This document shows, piece by piece, positions 8,749-17,551 of a DNA stretch of 64,000 nt. Origin of the DNA: Nitrosomonas sp. Nm132 (GTDB lineage: Bacteria > Pseudomonadota > Gammaproteobacteria > Burkholderiales > Nitrosomonadaceae); the NCBI RefSeq assembly GCF_900100485.1, contig NZ_FNDH01000006.1, positions 51,531-115,530 of the forward strand, read 5' to 3'. Numbering within the stretch: position 1 is the first letter of the stretch; each line of letters starts with the position of its first letter. The position numbers and the translations under genes are program-made. The notes beneath the pieces were generated by a model, which saw nothing but the letters and a program-made list of their open reading frames with translations, was not told the DNA's origin and searched no databases.

Positions 8749-10746
8749 ATGAGCATTGACCCCAGCAAGGCAATCCAGCAATTCAAACTTGAATTTCTCA
8801 GACCAGGGCCACCGCATAATCAATTACTCTCGCCACTGACGCCTTATATCGCATTATGCGGCGAGGATGGACCAGTGACGGTGCAGATGCCGTTTGAACA
8901 CCGGCAGTTGTTGATGCGTTTGCGCAGGCTACGTTATGAATCGGATAAAGACCCCACGAAGGATGAACAGCGCCAGGCTGAAGTCCGCGATATGGGTGAA
9001 GCGATTGGGAGAGTGCTCGGCCAGATTCCAGCGCTGCTTTCAGAATTGGGTAATGCTGCAATGGAAGCCGGAAAACTGGTTCATCTGCGCCTTTCCTTAT
9101 CCGCATTTGAACTTAGCCTAATTCCCTTCGAGCTTGCCGTGGGCACGGACGGCTTTCCAGGTTCTGGTTCCCCACTGTTCCTGCAAACGCGCACACCGAT
9201 TTCAATCACGCGGGAAATCCGTCGTGGACGCCCCCTCCCTGTCGACTGGAACCGACCGCCACGCATCCTCTTTGCTTTTGCAGAACCAGACGGTCTTTAT
9301 GTCCCTGCCCAGGCTCATTTGCAAGCGCTCCGTTCAGCTATCGAACCTTGGGTAAAAATCAGAAACCCAGGCATGACCAAGGAGCGCGTTGAAGATGTTA
9401 AAAAAATACTGACTATCCTGCCCAATGCCACCTTGAAACAAATCCGTGAAGCCTGTGCTGAAACCGAGTATACCCATGTACATATTCTGGCGCACGGTGC
9501 GCCACTGGAAAGCTCCGGTGATAAACGCTATGGGGTAGCGTTATGTAACGATCTTGATCAAGGCAAAGACATCATTGACGGTGAAAGGCTTGCCATTGCG
9601 CTGACCGCTCGCGATTCTTCAGGAAATACGAAATTTTGCCCGACACTGGTCACGCTCGCAACCTGTGACTCAGGCAATATCGAATCAATGCTGACTCCTG
9701 GTGGCAGTATTGCGCACGAGCTTCATGCAACCGGTATCCCTTGGGTAATTGCTTCACAGTTTCCGCTATGGATGAGCGCTTCAGCCATCGCTGCTGAAGT
9801 ACTTTATCGTCGTTTACTAGGTGGCAATGATCCACGCTGGGTCATTTATGAATTGCGCCAGCGCTTGCGTACCGACGCATCCGGCACGCATGACTGGGCC
9901 AGTATCGTGGCCTATGCTACCGTGCCATTAAACTTCGAAGATCAAGTGAATGCCTTCCGCGACAAGCAAATCAGAAGACGGTTTGAGGTGAAATTCGGCC
10001 GTATCGACGAATTGGTTGGTGCCGCGTTGGATTCCGCTGAGCATGGAGAGGAGATCGCTTCATTATGCAAGTCGATCCGTATCGAACTTAAAGCATGGCG
10101 TGAAGAGCCTGAAGCAATGACTTTTTTCAACGTGAAAGCGGAACGTCTTGGCATGAGTGCCGCCAGTGAGAAACGTATTGCCATTGCCTACTCATTGCTT
10201 GCTGGCAGTCACTCGGCTGATTCCGGCGAGAAGTCGAAGTGGGCACAGGAAAGCAAAAAAGCCTATGAAGCTTCACGTGAATTCTATCGCGAAGCATTGG
10301 AAGTTGAGCCCCATAACCATTGGGTTATGACTCAATATCTTTCTATCACGGCAACACCAGCACTAGCCAATAAGACCGCTTTTAAATTTTTATCGAAAGA
10401 TTATGGCCGATGGTGGATCGCGGCCCGGCAAATCGCCGAGTGGAAATTAAATAAGGCAACCGGAGAAAATCGGGCGTATACATTAGGAACGCTGGCAGAA
10501 CTTGCTTTGCTCGGCGTAGCCTATGGCGGTCAAAATTTCGATTACGATCAAGCGAAAAAGGATATTGCCCATTATTGCAATGAGATACAGGCACTGCTTG
10601 GCCCTGATGAATTCCCACTCCTTTCAACACAACGTCAATTCCGACGTTACATCAAGTATTGGGATAGGGAGGAGTGGAGAGATCTTGCCTGTATCGCCTT
10701 GGAAACATTGGGCAGTAATTTTTCAGAGGAATCGCTAGAAAATTGA
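8749..10746 (+). CDS. CHAT-domain (caspase-like) protein
   Basis: A 665-residue protein with a caspase-HetF-associated-with-TPRs peptidase fold at about 165-410. The predicted dyad is His249 (VHILAHGAP) and Cys306 (TLATCDSGN), followed by the family block GGSIAHELHATGIPWVIASQ. Residues 1-160 form a distinct N-terminal region of unknown function. The C-terminal 250 residues are alpha-helical with TPR-like character (REFYREALEVEPHNHWVM). Many bacterial CHAT proteins act as proteases inside defence or cell-death modules; that role here is inference. It is translationally coupled to the metallophosphoesterase upstream (1-bp gap). Confidence 0.87.
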   Translation: MSIDPSKAIQQFKLEFLRPGPPHNQLLSPLTPYIALCGEDGPVTVQMPFEHRQLLMRLRRLRYESDKDPTKDEQRQAEVRDMGEAIGRVLGQIPALLSELGNAAMEAGKLVHLRLSLSAFELSLIPFELAVGTDGFPGSGSPLFLQTRTPISITREIRRGRPLPVDWNRPPRILFAFAEPDGLYVPAQAHLQALRSAIEPWVKIRNPGMTKERVEDVKKILTILPNATLKQIREACAETEYTHVHILAHGAPLESSGDKRYGVALCNDLDQGKDIIDGERLAIALTARDSSGNTKFCPTLVTLATCDSGNIESMLTPGGSIAHELHATGIPWVIASQFPLWMSASAIAAEVLYRRLLGGNDPRWVIYELRQRLRTDASGTHDWASIVAYATVPLNFEDQVNAFRDKQIRRRFEVKFGRIDELVGAALDSAEHGEEIASLCKSIRIELKAWREEPEAMTFFNVKAERLGMSAASEKRIAIAYSLLAGSHSADSGEKSKWAQESKKAYEASREFYREALEVEPHNHWVMTQYLSITATPALANKTAFKFLSKDYGRWWIAARQIAEWKLNKATGENRAYTLGTLAELALLGVAYGGQNFDYDQAKKDIAHYCNEIQALLGPDEFPLLSTQRQFRRYIKYWDREEWRDLACIALETLGSNFSEESLEN

Positions 10747-11011
10747 CAGAATTTAGAACAATGTAGGTCAGAAAAATACACTATTTCTTGCTGCTAGCTC
10801 ATCGCCACAACGGCAGCTCAGGCCTTAGCAGGTGATAGGGGCGTATTTCATTGGGCCTTATAAAGACCAGCCTACCACAGTATTTTCCTAAACTGAATCC
10901 TGTAAACAGCGCTAGAAATTCTTACCTATAAGTATATTACTTAATATTATTTCTAATTTTGCTCAAGTGCGGCTATAGTGCCACACACTTTGAAACTATA
11001 AAGTTACGCCC

Positions 11012-11992
11012 ATGAAAATCCGCAACCTTGACCTGACAAGCAACCCGGTAAATGAAGAACACCAACAATTGGGATTACCTCCTGTTGAAGACACCATATC
11101 TCATTTGGATGCACACCCTTTTCTACGTGCCGCCGTATGGCTTGCTGTCATTATTTTAATTTCGCTCATTTTGTTTCTGGTTGGCCGCTTCTTTCTTGCA
11201 CAGAATTGGGGTGATAGCTGGCAGATTATCAACAGTACGCTCGACAGCAGAATTTTCTGGAGCGCTGTTGCCGTTGGTTTTCTCGCACAAGTAGTCGACG
11301 GTGCTTTGGGTATGGCCTATGGCGTCACCGCAACGACATTTCTATTAGCATCGGGTGCCAGTCCTGCTGCAGCCAGTGCCAGTGTGCATATTGCTGAAAT
11401 TTTCACCACCGGGGTCTCAGGTATTTCTCATGCCAAATTTGGCAACGTAAACAAACAATTATTCACGCGCCTACTGGTACCAGGGATACTTGGCGGTATA
11501 TTAGGAGCAGTATTAGTCACCCAGGTGGACAGCGCATTATTTAAGCCTTTCATATCGGCTTACCTGCTGCTGCTGGGGATTTATATTATTAGTAAAGCCT
11601 TCCGTCAACTAAATATCCGTAAAGAGGCCCCCAGGCATGTAGGCAAACTGGCACTTTTTGGAGGTTTCATGGACGCAGCAGGTGGCGGTGGCTGGGGGCC
11701 GATTGTCACAACGACCTTGGTCGGTACAGGGAATGATCCGCGTACAACGATTGGTTCAGTCAATTTTGCAGAATTTTTTCTGACATTAACCAGTGCAGCC
11801 GTTTTTGCGTTGCTGATGGAAACTAATACTTGGCCACTGATTGTAGGCTTGGTATTCGGTGGTTTATTTGCAGCACCTTTTGCAGCATTCTTATTGAAGA
11901 GATTCCATGCACGCACTCTGCTGATATTGGTGGGCATTTTGATTACCATGATCAGTCTTTACAATCTTTATAAGGCTTTTATTACTTTATAA
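11012..11992 (+). CDS. TauE/SafE-family sulfite/organosulfonate exporter-like permease
   Basis: A 326-residue inner-membrane protein of the TauE/SafE (DUF81) family. A hydrophilic N-terminus of about 45 residues is followed by a first membrane helix near 48-70, then the paired family repeats (VGFLAQVVDGALGMAYGVTA and a second half with GGFMDAAGGGGWGPIVTT). Family members export sulfite, sulfoacetate or related anions; the actual substrate is not predictable. It is a single-gene unit with its own terminator. Confidence 0.85.
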   Translation: MKIRNLDLTSNPVNEEHQQLGLPPVEDTISHLDAHPFLRAAVWLAVIILISLILFLVGRFFLAQNWGDSWQIINSTLDSRIFWSAVAVGFLAQVVDGALGMAYGVTATTFLLASGASPAAASASVHIAEIFTTGVSGISHAKFGNVNKQLFTRLLVPGILGGILGAVLVTQVDSALFKPFISAYLLLLGIYIISKAFRQLNIRKEAPRHVGKLALFGGFMDAAGGGGWGPIVTTTLVGTGNDPRTTIGSVNFAEFFLTLTSAAVFALLMETNTWPLIVGLVFGGLFAAPFAAFLLKRFHARTLLILVGILITMISLYNLYKAFITL

Positions 11993-11998
11993 AAAAAC

Positions 11999-12042
11999 AA
12001 ATCTCCCGGAAATACAAGGCATAAATTCCAGGAGATTTTTTT
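11999..12042 (+). terminator. Rho-independent terminator after the TauE/SafE gene
   Basis: The stem aaatctcc-cggaa / ttcc-a-ggagattt with a 14-base loop is followed by a run of T residues, 7 bp past the stop codon. Confidence 0.8.
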
Positions 12043-12226
12043 CTGTTATCAGCCAAACTTGCTTACACCCAATCGCTCTAACGCGCCATGCCTTATTGCT
12101 AATCACTTTCGATTGATATGGCTGGATTTAAGCGACAGCAACCCATGCCGCTATCGATTATCAAGCCTGAACTGAGTCATTTTTCACGCTGATTCTGATT
12201 GACCGGCATACCTGCAGAATATGATC

Positions 12227-13081
12227 TCAATGCACCGTCGGCCCGGCTTCGCGAAAGATGGCGTCGATAGTCAGTGCGTCAAAGCGATATTCGCGATTGC
12301 AGATGTCATCATGCACGACGATTTCGCCGCACTCCTGCAAAATGGCGTTGACTTCTGCCCTGCCCAGGGACCGCAGCATATCGTAGATTCTGGCTGGATC
12401 TTCCTGGCAGCCGTAGCTAACTGCCTGCGCATCGAAGATGCGAATGGTCTCTTCAACAAACAAGCGTGTGAGGATTTCTTCAGCAGTCAGCCTGAACATA
12501 GCCTGGTCGTGCACGGTTGCAGCGAGCGCTTCTATGCGCGTCCAGCCATCGGGGTCCCGCTGGTCGGCGGTGGGCAGTTTCTGCAGCAGAATACCGAAAA
12601 CAGCGTCATCGGATGCCGTCAGGAACAGGCGTGAAGGCAGTTGTTCGGATTGCCTGAAATAATGCTCAAAGATTGTGGCAATCGTGTCGCCATCGAGCGG
12701 CACAATGCTCTGATAAGTTTCACGCATCGATAGCATATCCAGGGTCAACACCAGCTGACCATGTCCCAGTAAATCGGCTACAGGCTGCACTGCAACTGGG
12801 GGCGTATATTTAGCCATGCCTCGCAAATGAAGACTTTCATTACAGTCGATGACCAGCATGGGAATGGGGCCATCGCCTCTCAGCTGCACGGTCAGGCGTC
12901 CGGACTGCTTGAGATTGCCACCCAGCAGCAACGTGGTGGCGCTGATTTCCCCGAGCAGCTGCATGACAGGCGCCGGGTAATTCCGATCTTGCAGCATTTG
13001 CTGCCATACGCTGTCCAGATGCACCACTGCGCCGCGTATATCCAGATTCTCCAGTAAAAAACGTTGTAAGTAGTTGTTCAT
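12227..13081 (-). CDS. hslO: Hsp33-family chaperone with an incomplete redox switch
   Basis: A 284-residue protein matching the whole Hsp33 fold (VTLDxLSMRETYQSIVPLDG-like core; C-terminal domain at about 215-284). Hsp33 normally holds zinc through C-x-C and C-x2-C; oxidation releases zinc and activates the chaperone. Here the first motif reads YGCQED (Cys225 kept, second position Glu227) and the second DDICN (Asp258 in place of Cys, Cys261 kept). A further cysteine, Cys251, lies between them. The canonical tetra-thiolate site is therefore absent. The start at 13081 is supported by aaggaat; a longer frame reaching 13150 lacks support. Confidence 0.88.
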   Translation of the reverse strand: MNNYLQRFLLENLDIRGAVVHLDSVWQQMLQDRNYPAPVMQLLGEISATTLLLGGNLKQSGRLTVQLRGDGPIPMLVIDCNESLHLRGMAKYTPPVAVQPVADLLGHGQLVLTLDMLSMRETYQSIVPLDGDTIATIFEHYFRQSEQLPSRLFLTASDDAVFGILLQKLPTADQRDPDGWTRIEALAATVHDQAMFRLTAEEILTRLFVEETIRIFDAQAVSYGCQEDPARIYDMLRSLGRAEVNAILQECGEIVVHDDICNREYRFDALTIDAIFREAGPTVH

Positions 13082-13240
13082 TTCAATAATTCCTTGGTAT
13101 TGCCACTCATGGCTGTAAAAACAGCACTCAGAATTTACCACCTTTAGCATCGAAATAAACGTTGGCTTTTTGACGAGGGCGGTGTTTTAAATTCTGACAT
13201 AATGACTATTTGCTGCTAAAAAGTCAGGCATATTAGCAGA

Positions 13241-13819
13241 TCAAGCCATTTTCCGAATCACAAAAAGTCGCGGCGCCCGAGGTTTATCATGTTGACTCAG
13301 TACGATGTCAGCCTGAAAGCGATGCTGATCGAGTTGTTGGCACCACTCGCTCAGGCGCAAGGCTTCCTCATCACCGCCAGCATGACCCGGATAAGCCAGC
13401 ACGGTCAGAATCCCTGGTGTGGCCAGCAATCGACAAGCTGTATTGACGGCGATCAAGGTCGAGTCAGTCTGGGTAATGATGCTTTTATCCGCCCCTGGCA
13501 AATAACCCAGATTAAACATAATCGCCTGTATCTGACCATGAAATTTTTGCGGAATATGTTCATCCATCGATGCATGGCTGGCATGAATCAGCATCGCTCG
13601 GTGCAGTAAATCACGCTGTCGCAGCCGCTGCATAGTAGCTTGAAACGCCTGAATTTGCACATCAAAGCCATAGACTTGACCGTTGTCACCGACAGACTGG
13701 GCTAGAAAAACAGTGTCATGCCCGTTTCCAAGCGTGGCATCAATCGCAATACTTCCCTGCGGCAAATTCTGACGAACAAGGTTATGCGCTGTTTCAGCCA
13801 GAAAGGAAATGTGAGTCAT
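13241..13819 (-). CDS. mnmM: MnmM (YtqB-family) tRNA nm5(s2)U methyltransferase
   Basis: Class I SAM methyltransferase of 192 residues. Motif I is IAIDATLGNGHDTVFLA, and the family hallmark is MFNLGYLPGADKSIIT, with VLAYPGHAGGDEEA further on. These match the YtqB family (rRNA_methylase Pfam), for which B. subtilis MnmM methylates nm5U34 to mnm5U34 in tRNA. The gene overlaps the end of the upstream FAD oxidoreductase by 26 bp, so translation is probably coupled. That oxidoreductase may supply the substrate (cmnm5U to nm5U), giving together what the fused MnmC does in E. coli. Confidence 0.85.
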   Translation of the reverse strand: MTHISFLAETAHNLVRQNLPQGSIAIDATLGNGHDTVFLAQSVGDNGQVYGFDVQIQAFQATMQRLRQRDLLHRAMLIHASHASMDEHIPQKFHGQIQAIMFNLGYLPGADKSIITQTDSTLIAVNTACRLLATPGILTVLAYPGHAGGDEEALRLSEWCQQLDQHRFQADIVLSQHDKPRAPRLFVIRKMA

Positions 13820-14852
13820 AATAACGCCGGACGTGCGCGGCGATGGGAAGCGATGCAGCCTGATTCAAAACTGCGGCAAATTGCCGGGCATACCAGGGAA
13901 TGGCCAAACTGCCTTTGGCGCCAAAGCCGTTGAAAATATGCAAATCGTTATGGACTGGGTGAGAGCCTATAAAAGGTTGTTTATCCTGGGTGGATGGGCG
14001 AATGCCTGCTTGATGTTCAAGAACCTCCATCGGCTGTAGTTCGGGATAAACCTTAGCCAAAGCCTGTATCAACTGATTACTGGCGTGCTCGGTTGGTTGA
14101 GTATCCAGATTTGCGTGATCGAAAGTCGCGCCTAACCTGAATTGATATGACTCAATGGGAATCATCCAGTAGCCAAAATTCAGAATCTGCACTGGATAGA
14201 CTGAGCTGGTTTTGCAATTGAGAATCTCGCCTTTCACCGGTTGGAACGGCAGTCCGCCAAACCAGGGATTGGTTGTAGCCTGATGGCCTTCGCAAAACAC
14301 AATATGCCGCGGCTGCAAATCGCGCCACCGCAAGCATGGCTGCAACTCGATCTCCCGATAATCCAACTTGATTTTCCGGTAACAGTCATTAACCACAAAA
14401 AAATCCCGTAAGCTTTTTAGTAGCTGACGGGTTTTTAAATAACCGGTCTGTTGCTGCTGCAGCATCCCAAAGACACTGACAATGCCGGAAGGACAAGATG
14501 GGCAATTCATTAAAAATTCTTGATACCCGGCTTGTCCCAGCCTTTGCTCAGCAAGACGCCGCTCATGCTCAGTTTTTAATAGGCGTAACATTTGCATGGG
14601 CACAAAAAACTGCTGCCGGAATGCTGCCTCCAATTGCTGATAGCAATGCATGGCAGCCGGCAATAATCGCTCAATTTCAGCAGCCTTAACCAGCCGTGAA
14701 CCGGTCACTGGATTGATCAGCCCAGCTGCGACTTGCGATGCATTGATCTCACCGCTATCAATCACCATGACCCGAACATGCTGACGAATCAGCTCCCAGG
14801 CTAGCAAGCTGCCAGCCAGACCCTGACCAACGATCAGAACATCAACCGGCAT
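13794..14852 (-). CDS. DAO-family FAD oxidoreductase, candidate MnmC oxidase half
   Basis: A 352-residue FAD-dependent amine oxidoreductase. The Rossmann motif GQGLAGSLLAWEL begins at residue 9, followed by NASQVAAGLINPVTGSRL, a PFQPVKGEIL block and the C-terminal flavin motif FNGFGAKGSLAIPW. The GLINPVTGSR and GIRPSTQDKQPFIG blocks resemble the C-terminal (FAD) domain of MnmC, which removes the carboxymethyl group from cmnm5(s2)U34. Overlap with mnmM downstream and with the HopJ gene upstream supports a tRNA-modification role, but this is inference; glycine oxidase-like activity is the alternative. Confidence 0.72.
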   Translation of the reverse strand: MPVDVLIVGQGLAGSLLAWELIRQHVRVMVIDSGEINASQVAAGLINPVTGSRLVKAAEIERLLPAAMHCYQQLEAAFRQQFFVPMQMLRLLKTEHERRLAEQRLGQAGYQEFLMNCPSCPSGIVSVFGMLQQQQTGYLKTRQLLKSLRDFFVVNDCYRKIKLDYREIELQPCLRWRDLQPRHIVFCEGHQATTNPWFGGLPFQPVKGEILNCKTSSVYPVQILNFGYWMIPIESYQFRLGATFDHANLDTQPTEHASNQLIQALAKVYPELQPMEVLEHQAGIRPSTQDKQPFIGSHPVHNDLHIFNGFGAKGSLAIPWYARQFAAVLNQAASLPIAAHVRRYYDSHFLSG

Positions 14853-15201
14853 GCTTGGCTTTTAACGCCTCCCCTTTAAAAACGATCCCATCCCAGCCAT
14901 CGCGCATAAAATTGCGGATATTCTGATGATCATTGCCATCAGGGTTTTCCAGCACATCTTTGCGATAGTAATCGCCAAATAAAGCCAAGGTCTGGGTCTG
15001 ATCTAACCCATGTAACCTGGCAAAGGCAAAAATCTTGCAAGAACCTTCATTGCACCCCGCTTCGTTAACCAATGGCTGCTGGATACCATTGCTGAACTCT
15101 GTCGGTTGATAATCATAGGCTGCGGCAATCACTGCCATCGTTTCCTGAAAATCAACCACCTGTCCAGCTTTAACACGATCAATAAAATGATTTAGCATCA
15201 T
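14842..15201 (-). CDS. HopJ-family protein
   Basis: A 119-residue protein of the HopJ type III effector Pfam family, recognisable from FSNGIQQPLVNEAGCNEGSC, KIFAFARLHGLDQTQTLALF and GDYYRKDVLENPDGNDHQNI. Most members are in non-pathogens and have no known function; the effector name is historical. The good Shine-Dalgarno gggag precedes the tandem ATGs. The stop overlaps the start of the FAD oxidoreductase by 11 bp, making a three-gene operon with mnmM. Confidence 0.85.
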   Translation of the reverse strand: MMLNHFIDRVKAGQVVDFQETMAVIAAAYDYQPTEFSNGIQQPLVNEAGCNEGSCKIFAFARLHGLDQTQTLALFGDYYRKDVLENPDGNDHQNIRNFMRDGWDGIVFKGEALKAKHAG

Positions 15202-15257
15202 AGAATCACTCCCAAAGGGTTTGGGATTATAAAGCCGAGTGAGGTATACATGTCATA

Positions 15258-15427
15258 TTAACCCGAATATTTCATAAATTGGCACGTGTCCTCACTTGCC
15301 TTTTGATTAATAAGAAAGATTTTGTTCAGTCGGGTGTATGAATCACTACACCACTCCTTCTCAAAACTTCCCTATTAATCAAGATCCTGCGTGATCACCA
15401 CGCGAATTTATGAAATATTCGGGTTAA
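15258..15427 (+). mobile_element. MITE copy 1 (162 bp plus TTAA duplication)
   Basis: Non-autonomous element with perfect 19-bp terminal inverted repeats CCCGAATATTTCATAAATT, flanked on both sides by TTAA. It has subterminal inverted repeats around ttttgattaata/tattaatcaa and an inner GGGTGT...ACACCC hairpin. This is the most divergent of the seven copies (ggcacgtgtc and gtgatcaccac instead of the perfect internal palindromes). It lies between the HopJ promoter region and a small ORF. Confidence 0.92.
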
Positions 15428-15493
15428 TGAGCAGATTACCCTCATCACATGGAAAGGCCCATGATTCAGATAGAAATCGACAAGGAATAAGCA

Positions 15494-15604
15494 ATGGCTG
15501 TCACCCTCTATGCTCGCACTTCTACAGACGTGGGCGTCAGAAAATTAGGTATTCTGGAAACCTGGGAGAGTAGTCAGGAGTGTACTGATTTATACTCGCT
15601 TTGA
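15494..15604 (+). pseudogene. Short ORF resembling a serine-recombinase N-terminus
   Basis: A 36-codon frame behind aaggaa starts MAVTLYARTSTDVG, reminiscent of the first strand of resolvase-type serine recombinases (VALYARVSTD), then loses any similarity. If real it is a truncated remnant. It may also be a fortuitous short frame. Confidence 0.3.
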
Positions 15605-15777
15605 TGTCTGCTGAGAATTGCAGGTATCCGCAATGCCTTGCATATTTCTGTTTTCTCTTCTTTAGTCGCTTTTCTTAATCTTGAAAAATAATGTCTCCGT
15701 ACCCCATTTGTTTCTTTTAGATATTCATCATAAACAATAACAATACCGGTAATAAGGCAGTCGATTGATCCGATCAC
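15574..15777 (-). CDS. Small hypothetical protein coupled to the DSIGT-repeat protein
   Basis: A 67-residue basic protein of unknown function. Its GTG start overlaps the TGA stop of the upstream gene (GTGA), a classic translational-coupling arrangement and the main reason to accept it. No domain is recognised. The middle is rich in Lys, Arg and Glu (RLRKATKEEKTEICKAL). Confidence 0.4.
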   Translation of the reverse strand: MIGSIDCLITGIVIVYDEYLKETNGVRRHYFSRLRKATKEEKTEICKALRIPAILSRHQSEYKSVHS

Positions 15778-16064
15778 TTTATCCTCTGTGATTTATCATG
15801 CTTAGCGGTGCCCAATGAGTCCGTCTCATAGATTCTGTCGCCGATTATTTTATATTGATCCCTACTTCCATCAATCTTTGTCCCAATGCTATCGGCAGGC
15901 AGGATTCGGCCATCTTTCTGAATGACCAATGAGGGTTTATTTGGATTGATAGTGCCGATTGAATCTGTTTGATAGATACGGCTATCCTTTGCAGCAGCAT
16001 CTTCATCATTCCCAAATGATATGGAGCTAATCATAAATACAATGATTATGATGATTCGAGGCAT
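15774..16064 (-). CDS. Secreted small protein with three RIYxTDSIGT repeats
   Basis: A 96-residue protein beginning with a signal peptide (MPRIIIIIVFMISSISFG). The mature part has three short repeats: RIYQTDSIGT, RILPADSIGT and RIYETDSLGT, spaced about 20-30 residues apart, so a small repetitive beta structure is likely. The start is chosen on the ggag Shine-Dalgarno 8 bp before the ATG at 16064; the frame extends upstream to 16172 without support. No function is known to me. It is followed by a GTGA-coupled small gene. Confidence 0.6.
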   Translation of the reverse strand: MPRIIIIIVFMISSISFGNDEDAAAKDSRIYQTDSIGTINPNKPSLVIQKDGRILPADSIGTKIDGSRDQYKIIGDRIYETDSLGTAKHDKSQRIK

Positions 16065-16930
16065 TTTTGTTTCTCCGAAGGATCTTGTGTTCAAAACATT
16101 CATACTGATTTCTTGATAAACAGCAGAATGATGTTTTGCCCCTATGATGCTATCTAAGGGTGCAACGCTCATCTGCAGAAGAAAAAATTTCCCGGGAAAT
16201 ACCCGGCGGCTCGGCGTTATCCTTGCGCTGTATGGACTGCTGAGAGTGAGGCCGGCAGCGAAGTGATGAACGGGATTACACGACGGAAAACAGAGACCCT
16301 GGAAACCTGAAAAACTAAAGAAACTGTCACCCTGATCACCCTCCCAATTTTTCAGAGCTTAAGATTTTCAGAATTTCAGGTTTTCGCTCCCCTCCCCCCC
16401 TCTATGCCATTCGATGACTTCCAGAATGCTCTAAGCCCGAGCGCTCCATCATAATGACGGAAGGATATTGAATAAAACTTTATTCCAGGGTGGCAGAAAA
16501 AAATATTGTACTGAGGTACACGATGAGAAATTGCAGCACCTCACTCCACAATAAGGAGGCAAACAGTAAAGTGAATAGCTCTATTTTCTATGACAAAGCC
16601 AAATCGGCATCCTCTCTTGGCCAAGGATGACGGGAACACGGCCTCAAAACACTGAAGTAAGGATTCCAATCAAGCACCCCCGTCGCACTCGACGACTCAA
16701 CGCCACCCTTGTACTGCAAAGCTTTCTAGCATGAATCATGAATCATGAAGTATGCGGTCGGCGACAAAGCGATTCTAAATTGGTAATACGGCTGATCAAG
16801 GCAGGGTCATTCAAGATAAACATGGCCAAAGATCAATCAAGCGTGCCTCTTTTGATTTGTAAGAATTACAATACTGTAAACACCTGAATCATACTTATCA
16901 TTAATTTATACCTCATTTTATATTTTATCC
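16065..16930. other. Gene-free stretch upstream of the cupin gene
   Basis: About 870 bp with no supportable coding sequence on either strand. It is AT-rich at both ends and includes a pyrimidine-rich patch near 16385-16402. The only structured site seen is the dyad at 16857-16871. Confidence 0.4.
16857..16871. promoter_or_regulatory. Dyad TTGTAA-gaa-TTACAA upstream of the cupin gene
   Basis: A perfect 6-bp inverted repeat with a 3-base spacer sits 59 bp before the cupin ATG, where an operator could be. No matching regulator is encoded next to it; functional assignment is a guess. Confidence 0.25.
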
Positions 16931-17275
16931 ATGAAAGCAACTGTGCCTGATCTTTTGAAACAAATACCGGGTAAAGCAACCCAGGAATGGCCGATGGGTG
17001 AACCATTCGCGCTAGCGTTTGCGCATGGTTCAATGTCTGTCGAGTTATATGCGCCTCGTGGCACAGATATACAAACTCCGCACGATCAGGATGAACTCTA
17101 TTTTATTCATTCTGGACAGGGTGAATTTGTCGTGGCGGGTGAACGTCATCCATTTGAAGCGGGTACGGTATTTTTTGTTCCAGCCCATGTCGAACATCGC
17201 TTTGAGAATTTTTCACCTGATTTCTCTACCTGGGTTGTTTTCTGGGGGCCTAAAGGCGGTGAAAAGTCTGAATAA
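16931..17275 (+). CDS. Small cupin-domain protein
   Basis: A single-domain cupin of 114 residues. Cupin motif 1 is seen as PHDQDELYFIHSGQGEFVVA and motif 2 as FEAGTVFFVPAHVEHRFENF, with metal-ligand candidates His and Glu in motif 1 and His in motif 2. Such proteins bind metals and act as small dioxygenases, isomerases or sensors; the substrate is unknown. The gene stands alone, with a possible operator upstream. Confidence 0.8.
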   Translation: MKATVPDLLKQIPGKATQEWPMGEPFALAFAHGSMSVELYAPRGTDIQTPHDQDELYFIHSGQGEFVVAGERHPFEAGTVFFVPAHVEHRFENFSPDFSTWVVFWGPKGGEKSE

Positions 17276-17293
17276 AGTACATAAACCCGCCTG

Positions 17294-17551
17294 CTAGCGC
17301 ACGATTGATCTGCAAATTTCGTTATAACTTGGCTGTAAAAAAACAGATGACAAGGGCTTAATTAAAGCAATTGAGTCGGAGCTGGCTCTATTAATCGTTG
17401 TACGGATACGATTCTCCCGACGCAGGGCCGAAGTCAGACTCTGCTCTGCCAGGGCAGTATAGCAACCGATCATCTCGCTGATTTCAGCGATCAGGTTCAG
17501 AATCGCGGGGACGATGATATAGGATGATTGGTGGTTTTTCTGATCACCCAT
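17294..17551 (-). pseudogene. Fic-family protein, N-terminal remnant
   Basis: The 85-codon frame starts with aggttga and ATG. It contains AILNLIAEISEMIGCYTALA and SLTSALRRENRIRTT, closely resembling the N-terminal helical region of Fic-domain AMP-transferases (ISEL-G-Y-AL, LRRENRIRTI). After about residue 52 the similarity ends, and no HPFxxGNGR catalytic motif follows. I read it as a truncated Fic gene. Confidence 0.6.

Noticed and set aside
14842..15201. HopJ-family gene as evidence of a type III effector
   Set aside because: The family is widespread in non-pathogens, no secretion genes are nearby, and it is embedded in a likely tRNA-modification operon.
15391..15573. ORF beginning MITTRIYEIFGL at the right end of MITE copy 1
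   Set aside because: The same N-terminus appears wherever a MITE end runs into flanking DNA (also at 52853 and, in part, 37224); it is translation of the terminal repeat, not a gene.
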